Assembly: GCF_003610235.1 (NCBI RefSeq)
Contig: NZ_RAPR01000001.1
Location: 7,254,001 to 7,318,000 of the forward strand
Reading direction: 5' to 3'
DNA: 64,000 bases
From: Catellatospora citrea
GTDB lineage: Bacteria > Actinomycetota > Actinomycetes > Mycobacteriales > Micromonosporaceae
The position numbers were made by a program, and so were the translations under genes. Below the pieces are notes generated by a model. It ran no database searches and was not told the origin of the DNA. It saw only the letters and a program-made list of their open reading frames with translations. Positions 58,612-64,000 of this stretch are shown piece by piece; position 1 is the first letter of the stretch, and every line of letters starts with the position of its first letter.

Positions 58612-59601
58612 ATGGGTGGGACGCGCGAGGTCGTCGTGGTCGCCTACGACGGGGTACGGCTGCTCGACGTCACCGGCCCGGTGGAGGTGTTCACCGTGGC
58701 CGACGAGCACGGGGCCGACTACCGGGTGCGCATCGCCTCGCCGGGCGGCGCCGACGTGCGCACCAGCAGCGGGGTGCGGCTGGGCGCGGACGTCGCGCTC
58801 GCCGACGTGGCGCCGGGCATGCACGTGCTGGTCGTGCCCGGCGCCCCGGACGTGGCTGCCAGCGAGCGGAACACCGCGCTGCTGGCCGAGGTCCGGCGGC
58901 TGTCCGCGGGCGCGGGCAGCACCGCCTCGGTCTGCGCGGGCGCGTTCGTGCTGGCCGCGGCCGGGCTGCTGGACGGGTGCCGGGCCGCCACCCACTGGGA
59001 CCTGGCCGAGCAGCTCGCCGACCGCTACCCGAAGATCGACGTCGACCCTGAGTCGATCTTCGTGCGGGACGGGGCGATCGTCACCTCGGCCGGGGTCACC
59101 TCCGGCATCGACCTGGCGCTGGGCCTGGTCGAGGAGGACCACGGCCCCGAGCTGGCCCGCCTGGTCGCCAAGCACCTGGTGGTGTTCCTGCAGCGCCCCG
59201 GCGGCCAGTCGCAGTACAGCGTGCGGCTGCGCGGCGGCGGCCGGCACAGCGAGGTGCTGCGGCCGGTGCTCGACGGGGTGGTGCTCGACCCGGCCGGCGA
59301 CCACTCGCTGGCGGCGATGGCCGGCCGGGCCATGCTCAGCGTCCGGCAGCTCACCCGGCTGTTCCGCGACGAGACGGGGATGAGCCCGGCCAACTACGTG
59401 GAGCTGGCCCGGGTCGAGGCGGCACAGAACCTGCTGGAGACCGGTGACGAGCCGCTGGACGTGGTCGCGCGGCGGGCCGGGTTCGGCTCCCCGGAGACCA
59501 TGCGGCGGGCGTTCCTGCGCCGGCTCGGCATGCCGCCGGCCGCCTACCGGGGCAGGTTCCGCACCTCGGGCGCGCTGCGGGAGGGCCGGACGGCGCCTTG
59601 A
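58612..59601 (+). CDS. GlxA-type transcriptional regulator (DJ-1/PfpI plus AraC HTH)
   Basis: 329 residues. The N-terminal DJ-1/PfpI-like sensor (residues 5-175) has the DVTGPVEVF opening and the nucleophile-elbow Cys in ASVCAGAFVLAAAGL (near 108). The C-terminal AraC HTH pair (residues 215-315) reads SLAAMAGRAMLSVRQLTRLF and the second helix FGSPETMRRAFLRRLG. The ligand and targets are unknown; related proteins control amine, arginine or carnitine catabolism. ATG 58612 is 8 nt after GAGGAGG. It is in the same direction as the stress protein, and the following gene has its own promoter. Confidence 0.9.
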   Translation: MGGTREVVVVAYDGVRLLDVTGPVEVFTVADEHGADYRVRIASPGGADVRTSSGVRLGADVALADVAPGMHVLVVPGAPDVAASERNTALLAEVRRLSAGAGSTASVCAGAFVLAAAGLLDGCRAATHWDLAEQLADRYPKIDVDPESIFVRDGAIVTSAGVTSGIDLALGLVEEDHGPELARLVAKHLVVFLQRPGGQSQYSVRLRGGGRHSEVLRPVLDGVVLDPAGDHSLAAMAGRAMLSVRQLTRLFRDETGMSPANYVELARVEAAQNLLETGDEPLDVVARRAGFGSPETMRRAFLRRLGMPPAAYRGRFRTSGALREGRTAP

Positions 59602-59633
59602 GTCGACCGGCCGCCGCCCGCCGCCGATGGGCG

Positions 59634-59639
59634 TACGCT
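59634..59639 (+). promoter_or_regulatory. -10 element, leaderless start
   Basis: TACGCT ends 6 nt before the ATG at 59646. It lies downstream of the preceding stop codon, so the short upstream ATG extension is not used. Confidence 0.5.
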
Positions 59640-59645
59640 GCAAAG

Positions 59646-60440
59646 ATGGATGCGACGCGAGCGGGCGTCGGCAGCGACCCGCTGGCCCATGTCAATGTCT
59701 CCCGGCTCCGGTCCGACCTGCGGGCGGTGCAGGCCCTCGGCACCACGTCCGGGGCGATGCGGGCGTGCACCGTGAGCGCGGACATCCGCCAGGCCTACGG
59801 CACGGCCCTGCGCGCCCGCGACGAGGCGGCGGCCTACCTGCACGGCAATCGCGACTGGACCACCGAGGACCTGGCCGAGGTGATCTGCGGCCACCGCGCC
59901 GACGAGAGGCGGGTGCGGCTGATCGCCGAGTGGTCGACGGCCCCGCAGCACCTCTACGACGCCGGGCACGAGCTGCTGCACCGCCAGCAACTCGCGAACG
60001 AACTGCGTGACCTGCTGTCCGAGGCTCGCGCCACGGCGGTGCGCCACCTGCGCGAAGCCGAACTCGTGCTGCCCGTGGATCCGCTGGCCCAGGTGCTCAA
60101 GGCGACCGACATGGTGCGTTTCACGAGCTACCACCTGGACGTGGTGGCGGCCAACCGCAACCTGTACGCGGCCAACCTCGTCGTGCACCACGAGTGGGAG
60201 CTCGACGAGATCGCGGAGCTGGCCGACGCCGAGCCGGACGCGATCGAGAGCGCGTTCGAGGCGGCCCGCACCAACCCGCCGTCGGACGCCGACTCCCGTT
60301 CCGTACGCGAGCTGGCCGCGATCGCGGCGGCCATCGCCGCCCGCCGCCGCCACTGGGAGTCCGCCCGCCAGGAGGCCGTGGCCGAGTGCCTGGCCGCGGG
60401 GGTGGATCCGGAGCTGGTCGCCGCGCACTCCGGAGGCTGA
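59646..60440 (+). CDS. Helical protein with HTH-like segments, unknown function
   Basis: 264-residue soluble helical protein. Two segments look like helix-turn-helix or sigma-region-4-like: WTTEDLAEVICGHRADERRV and WELDEIAELADAEPDAIESA. Otherwise the helices are Glu/Arg/Ala-rich, including AAAIAARRRHWESARQEAVA near the C-terminus. No P-loop, metal site or membrane helix is present. A DNA-binding role is possible but unproved. The start ATG follows a -10 box by 6 nt. The GH15 gene follows 4 bp after its stop with its own ribosome site, so they may be one operon. Confidence 0.6.
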   Translation: MDATRAGVGSDPLAHVNVSRLRSDLRAVQALGTTSGAMRACTVSADIRQAYGTALRARDEAAAYLHGNRDWTTEDLAEVICGHRADERRVRLIAEWSTAPQHLYDAGHELLHRQQLANELRDLLSEARATAVRHLREAELVLPVDPLAQVLKATDMVRFTSYHLDVVAANRNLYAANLVVHHEWELDEIAELADAEPDAIESAFEAARTNPPSDADSRSVRELAAIAAAIAARRRHWESARQEAVAECLAAGVDPELVAAHSGG

Positions 60441-60444
60441 GCCG

Positions 60445-62280
60445 ATGAGCGGCGTGCCGATCGCCGACCATGCCCTGCTGTCGGACTGCCATACCGCCGC
60501 GCTGGTCACGCGGCACGGCTCGGTCGACTGGCTGTGCTGTCCCCGCTTCGACAGCCCGTCGGTGTTCGGCCGGCTGCTCGACGACGACGCCGGTCACTGG
60601 TCCATCAGGCCGCTCGGCCCGTTCACCGCCACCCGGCGCTACCTGGACCAGACGCTGGTGCTGGAGACGACCTTCCACACCCCGACCGGCACGCTCGCGG
60701 TCACCGACGCGATGGCGGTGGGCCCGAACGAGCACCCGCACGGCCACTCCCTGGGCGTCGGCGCCCCGCACATGCTGGTGCGCGCCGTGAGCTGCCGCGA
60801 CGGCGAGGTCTCGATGCGCCTGCGGTTCGAACCTCGGGCCGAATACGGCCTGCTGCGCCCGCTGATGTCGCAGGTGCCGGGCGGGCTGAACGTCCGCGGC
60901 GGGCCCGAGTGGCTGATGCTGTCCAGCCCGATGCCGCTGACCTGCGCCACCGGCAGCGCGTACGGCGAGGTGACGCTGCGCGTCGGCGACGAGCTGTTCT
61001 TCGCCCTGCACCGCTCGACGTGGGGGCTGGAACCGGCCCGCATCTGGTCGCAGGAGGAGATCGCCGACTGGATGACGGTCACCGTGCAGGCCTGGCGGGC
61101 CTGGTCGAAGCTGCACCAGAACTACGAGGGACCGTGGCGCGAGCTGGTGCACCACAGCGGCCGGGTGCTGCAGGGGCTGACCTTCCGGCCCAGCGGCGCG
61201 ATCGTCGCCGCGCCGACCACGTCGCTGCCCGAGAGCGTCGGCGGCGAGCGCAACTGGGACTACCGCTTCGCGTGGGTGCGCGACGCCAGCTTCACCATGG
61301 AGGCGCTGTGGGTCGCCGCCTGCCCGGACGAGGCCGGTGACTTCTTCACCTTCATGACCACGGCCGCGGCGGGCGCGGTCGGCCCCGACGCGCCGCTGCA
61401 GATCATGTTCGGGGTCAACGGCGAACACGACCTGACCGAGCGTGTCCTGCCCCACCTGCGCGGCTGGCGCGACAGCCGCCCGGTGCGGGTCGGCAACGGG
61501 GCCTGGAACCAGCACCAGATCGACGTGTACGGCGAGCTGCTGGGCGCGGCCCACCTGCTCGCGGACAAGATCTCCGATATGGACGACGACATACGCGCGT
61601 TCCTGGTCGCGCTGGCCGACACGGCCGTGGTCCGCTGCCGCGAACCCGACCACGGCATCTGGGAGGTGCGCGGGGAGCCGCGGCACTTCGTCTACTCGAA
61701 GGTGATGTGCTGGGTGGCCCTGGACCGCGCGATCGCGCTGGCCGGCCGGCTGCAGGCGCAGGACCGGGTGCCGGCCTGGTCAGCGGCCCGCGACGAGATC
61801 CGCGAGCGAGTGCTGCGCGACGGCTGGAGCGCATCCGCCGGGGCGTTCACGCAGTACTTCGGCTCCGCCGACCTCGACGCGTCGTGCCTGATGATGCCGA
61901 TCGTGGGCTTCCTGCCCGCCGACGACCCGCGCATGCTGGCCACCATCGACGCGATCGCCGACCGCCTCACCGACGAGCGCGGCCTGGTCTACCGCTACCG
62001 CACCGAAGGCGGCGTGGACGGCCTCGCCGGCGACGAGGGCACGTTCCTGCTCTGCACCTTCTGGCTGGCCCAGGCCCTGGCCGAGGCCGGCCGGGTGAAC
62101 CGGGCGACCGAGGTCTTCGAACGCGCCGCCGCGTACGCCAACGACGTAGGCCTGCTCGCCGAGGAGGTCGACCCGCACACCGGCGAACTCCTAGGCAACT
62201 TCCCCCAGGCCTTCAGCCACATCGGCCTCATCAACGCCGCCTGGGCCATCACCCAAGCCCGCCACCGCGCCGCCCTGTGA
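60445..62280 (+). CDS. GH15 family glycoside hydrolase (trehalase/glucoamylase type)
   Basis: 611-residue cytoplasmic enzyme. N-terminal beta-sandwich (residues 1-250; IADHALLSDCHTAALVTRHG, then SVDWLCCPRFDSPSVFGRLL) and (alpha/alpha)6 barrel. The catalytic Glu pair fits DHGIWEVRGEPRHFV (near residue 398) and the C-terminal NFPQAFSHIGLINAA (near 590). RNWDYRFAWVRDASFTMEAL (near 272) is the GH15 substrate motif. Mycobacterial relatives are trehalases, so trehalose or a maltodextrin is likely; which one is not decided here. There is no signal peptide. ATG 60445 has CGGAGG 8 nt upstream. A terminator-type repeat follows the stop directly. Confidence 0.9.
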   Translation: MSGVPIADHALLSDCHTAALVTRHGSVDWLCCPRFDSPSVFGRLLDDDAGHWSIRPLGPFTATRRYLDQTLVLETTFHTPTGTLAVTDAMAVGPNEHPHGHSLGVGAPHMLVRAVSCRDGEVSMRLRFEPRAEYGLLRPLMSQVPGGLNVRGGPEWLMLSSPMPLTCATGSAYGEVTLRVGDELFFALHRSTWGLEPARIWSQEEIADWMTVTVQAWRAWSKLHQNYEGPWRELVHHSGRVLQGLTFRPSGAIVAAPTTSLPESVGGERNWDYRFAWVRDASFTMEALWVAACPDEAGDFFTFMTTAAAGAVGPDAPLQIMFGVNGEHDLTERVLPHLRGWRDSRPVRVGNGAWNQHQIDVYGELLGAAHLLADKISDMDDDIRAFLVALADTAVVRCREPDHGIWEVRGEPRHFVYSKVMCWVALDRAIALAGRLQAQDRVPAWSAARDEIRERVLRDGWSASAGAFTQYFGSADLDASCLMMPIVGFLPADDPRMLATIDAIADRLTDERGLVYRYRTEGGVDGLAGDEGTFLLCTFWLAQALAEAGRVNRATEVFERAAAYANDVGLLAEEVDPHTGELLGNFPQAFSHIGLINAAWAITQARHRAAL

Positions 62281-62349
62281 CCGAAGGAAGGGCACCTTCC
62301 TATCGGTTTCCGTAGAGGAAGGGCACCTTCTTAACAAGAGGGTGCCCTT
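62281..62349. repeat. Repeat cluster AAGGAAGGGCACCTTC with terminator hairpin
   Basis: CCGAAGGAAGGGCACCTTC (62281-62299) is identical to 44221-44239. A second copy, AGGAAGGGCACCTTC, is at 62316-62330. AAGGGCACC (62319-62327) pairs with GGTGCCCTT (62341-62349), and TCTT/AAGA pair inside the loop, giving a terminator between converging genes. Confidence 0.75.
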
Positions 62350-62364
62350 GAGCTGCCGGGGGAT

Positions 62365-63039
62365 TCAGGACTTGAGGAACGTGCGGACCTTCACGGAGAC
62401 CGGGTCGCTGACCAGGAGCCAGGCGTGCTCGATGCAGCCCACGTTCGTGTTGGTCGCGCCTGACAGGATCGTGCTCTCGTCGGGGTTGATGAACTCGTCG
62501 CAGTGGGACCAGTAGGTCTGGTAGCGCACCCCGCCCGGCGTCTCGTCGCCGGCGTTGAGGTCGTGCAGGAAGGAGCTGTCCGGGGCCATCTCCGCGCAGG
62601 AGGTGATCAGCCACGAGCAGATCGGGGTCAGGTTGGTGCCGTGGTTCGGCCCGCCGAGCGACACCCACTGGTCCACGTACGACGTGCCGCCGAGGAACTT
62701 CAGGTACCACCGGGAGTTCAGGCTGCCCATGGAGTGCGCGACGATGTCGACCTTCGCCGCGCCGGTCTGCGCGCGCACCGAGTCGACCAGGGTGCGCAGC
62801 TGCGCGGCGATGGTCTTGTTGGACTTGGTGATGTCGTACGACATCGCGAACAGCCGCCCGCCGCTCCACCCGTCGGCCTTGAAGTCGGCGATCATGTCGT
62901 TCCAGTTCCAGGCCCCGCCCTTGTAGCCGTGCACGAAGATGACCGGATCGCGTTCGGCGGCCTGGGCCGGCGACGGCGCGACCACGACCATGGCGAGTAC
63001 GGCGCACAGCGAGCTGAGCAGGCCGGCTGACTTTCGCAT
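62365..63039 (-). CDS. Secreted triacylglycerol lipase/esterase (alpha/beta hydrolase)
   Basis: 224 residues with a Sec signal (KSAGLLSSLCAVLAMVVVAP, then SPAQA, about residues 2-27). The alpha/beta hydrolase core: oxyanion region VIFVHGYKGGAWNW (near 33), nucleophile Ser in DIVAHSMGSLNSRW (near 102), and GGPNHGTN afterwards. The acid Asp and catalytic His are probably in the C-terminal part (NPDESTI; CIEHAWL). It belongs to the small Streptomyces/Bacillus LipA-like class. ATG 63039 has GAGGAGG upstream. It faces the GH15 gene across the repeat terminator. Confidence 0.9.
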   Translation of the reverse strand: MRKSAGLLSSLCAVLAMVVVAPSPAQAAERDPVIFVHGYKGGAWNWNDMIADFKADGWSGGRLFAMSYDITKSNKTIAAQLRTLVDSVRAQTGAAKVDIVAHSMGSLNSRWYLKFLGGTSYVDQWVSLGGPNHGTNLTPICSWLITSCAEMAPDSSFLHDLNAGDETPGGVRYQTYWSHCDEFINPDESTILSGATNTNVGCIEHAWLLVSDPVSVKVRTFLKS

Positions 63040-63145
63040 CTGTCCTCCTCGATGGAGTTGAGTGGGACAGAGCGTGCGTGATGTCGTACGTGCTTCGCAT
63101 CCGTGAAACGACGCATCGGTCTTTCGCGGAACGTTAACTTGTGAG

Positions 63146-63151
63146 TAACTT
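63146..63151 (+). promoter_or_regulatory. -10 element, leaderless start
   Basis: TAACTT ends 6 nt before the GTG at 63158. Confidence 0.4.
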
Positions 63152-63157
63152 CTGGAC

Positions 63158-64000
63158 GTGACCCCGTTGCCGAGCCCGCTGCACGGCCGCGACAGCGCAC
63201 TGCTGTCGCTGACGTCCATGCTGGACGCGGCCCGCGCCGGGCGCGGCGGCGCGCTGCTGCTGCGCGCCGAGCCGGGGTTCGGCAAGACCGCGCTGCTGGC
63301 GTACGCGATGGGCGAAGCCCCGGACTTCCAGCTGCTGCACGGGTGCGGGATCGAGGCGGAGGCGGAGCTGCCCTACGCGGGCCTGCACCGGGTGCTGCAG
63401 CCGGTCGCCCGGCGCGTGCCCGAACTGGCCCCGCGGCAGGCCGAGGCGCTGCGCCGGGTGCTCGACGGGGAGGCCGACGAGTCCGACGGCCGCGCCTGCC
63501 TGCTGCCCGCGGCGCTGTTCGCCCTGCTGGCGCTGCTCGCCCGGGAGGGGCCGGTGCTGGTCTGCGTGGACGACGCCGACCTGCTGGATCCGCCGTCGCG
63601 CGAGGCCCTCGCCTTCGCCGCCCGGCGGCTGGACCCCGCCCGCGCGGTCACCGGTGACGCGGTCGTCATCCTGCTGACCTCCCGCCCCGATGACGGGCTG
63701 CCGCCGCCGGGGCTGCCGGTGCTGGCGCTGTCCGCCCTGGACGACACCGCCTGCGCCGCGGTGGTCGACCAGGTCGCGCCGGTCGCCGTGGCCGAGGGCG
63801 TACGCCTGCGCCTGGCCGCGGCCGCCGCGGGCAACCCGCAGGCCGTCACCGAACTGGTCGCCGCGCTGACCCCGGACCAGCTGCGCGGGGTGTGCCCGCT
63901 GCCCGAGCCGCTGCCGCCCTGCACCGGGCTGCAGCACGCGTTCCTGCGCCGGGTGCGGGCGCTGCCGGACCCGACCCGGCGGCTGCTGCTGATCGCCGCC
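63158..64000 (+). CDS. LuxR-type (LAL) regulator, N-terminal part (3' end outside window)
   Basis: 281 codons visible, open to the window end. The start GTG 63158 reads TPLPSPLHGRDSALLSLTSM. The P-loop ATPase domain has Walker A RAEPGFGKTALLAYA (near residues 36-50) and Walker B VLVCVDDADLLDPP (near 132). RLLLIAA at the end of the window matches the post-ATPase helices of LAL regulators, like the gene at 10091-12907. The DNA-binding LuxR domain would lie beyond the window, so the assignment rests on the ATPase part. It is divergent from the lipase gene. Confidence 0.8.
   Translation, partial: MTPLPSPLHGRDSALLSLTSMLDAARAGRGGALLLRAEPGFGKTALLAYAMGEAPDFQLLHGCGIEAEAELPYAGLHRVLQPVARRVPELAPRQAEALRRVLDGEADESDGRACLLPAALFALLALLAREGPVLVCVDDADLLDPPSREALAFAARRLDPARAVTGDAVVILLTSRPDDGLPPPGLPVLALSALDDTACAAVVDQVAPVAVAEGVRLRLAAAAAGNPQAVTELVAALTPDQLRGVCPLPEPLPPCTGLQHAFLRRVRALPDPTRRLLLIAA

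Noticed and set aside
1..64000. tRNA, rRNA, CRISPR, transposase or prophage genes
   Set aside because: I looked for tRNA T-arm patterns, repeat-spacer arrays, DDE/IS transposase and integrase motifs and found none that I could support. A small tRNA could be missed without a search program.

Overview
The window is chromosomal DNA of a very GC-rich actinomycete. The coding style fits (strong G/C at third positions, many GTG and some TTG starts, ATGA/GTGA stop-start overlaps, many leaderless promoters), and so does the gene content: a complete cvn 'conservon', LacI-controlled xylan genes with an ATPase-less sugar ABC transporter, large LuxR (LAL) regulators and secreted Tat/Sec hydrolases. Micromonosporaceae is my best guess for the family. 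That is an inference from style and content and cannot be proved here. I see no rRNA, tRNA, CRISPR array, insertion sequence, integrase or replication origin, so this looks like ordinary chromosome with accessory islands.

Layout: 1-3.5 kb, an RbsC/RbsC/RbsA-type sugar ABC transporter (first permease cut by the window edge). 3.5-13 kb, a DksA/TraR zinc-finger protein, an M23 peptidase, a 1217-residue orphan protein, an EAL-domain protein and a LAL regulator. 13-18.9 kb, an orphan protein and then a tightly overlapped three-gene operon: a DUF559/Vsr-like nuclease, a tandem winged-helix protein, and a 1058-residue protein with two P-loop ATPase modules, the second HerA/FtsK-like. This is the best candidate for an undescribed DNA-processing or defence system. 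19-24.4 kb, trpB-trpA, a GntR regulator, a divergent MerR/aldo-keto reductase pair around a perfect operator, and a bacterial poly(ADP-ribose) glycohydrolase. 24.4-30.4 kb, a racemase-like protein, an intracellular GH29 fucosidase with a divergent AraC regulator, an ArsR/small membrane protein pair, an M15-like LysM protein, a DinB-like protein and a nucleoside-kinase-like protein.

30.5-38.3 kb holds a KhtT/KhtU-type cation/proton antiporter operon, an M20 amidohydrolase and the conservon cvnA-B-C-D. 38.3-44.3 kb holds a secreted M28 peptidase with two P-domains, a CadD-like transporter, a PPOX-fold protein, a lipoprotein, an MFS transporter and a pentapeptide-repeat protein. 44.3-52.9 kb is a xylan utilisation locus: GH43 xylosidase, Tat lipoprotein binding protein, two permeases, a LacI regulator and a secreted GH10-FnIII-FnIII-CBM2 xylanase. 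A repeated CTTCCGGAAAC motif and a CebR/CelR-like box lie at its promoters. The GH10 enzyme would cut xylan outside, the transporter would import oligomers, and the intracellular GH43 would finish them.

52.9-64 kb carries a MaoC hydratase and NUDIX pair, a MauE-like redox membrane protein in apparent operon with a Tat-exported protein and a cysteine-rich double-psi-barrel-like protein that lacks a signal peptide, an MFS transporter, a universal stress protein, a GlxA-type regulator, a leaderless helical protein, a GH15 trehalase/glucoamylase-type enzyme, a secreted lipase, and a second LAL regulator cut by the window end. Twelve start codons sit about 6-7 nt after a good -10 hexamer, so leaderless initiation appears common. 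A hairpin repeat built on AAGGAAGGGCACCTTC follows two unrelated genes.
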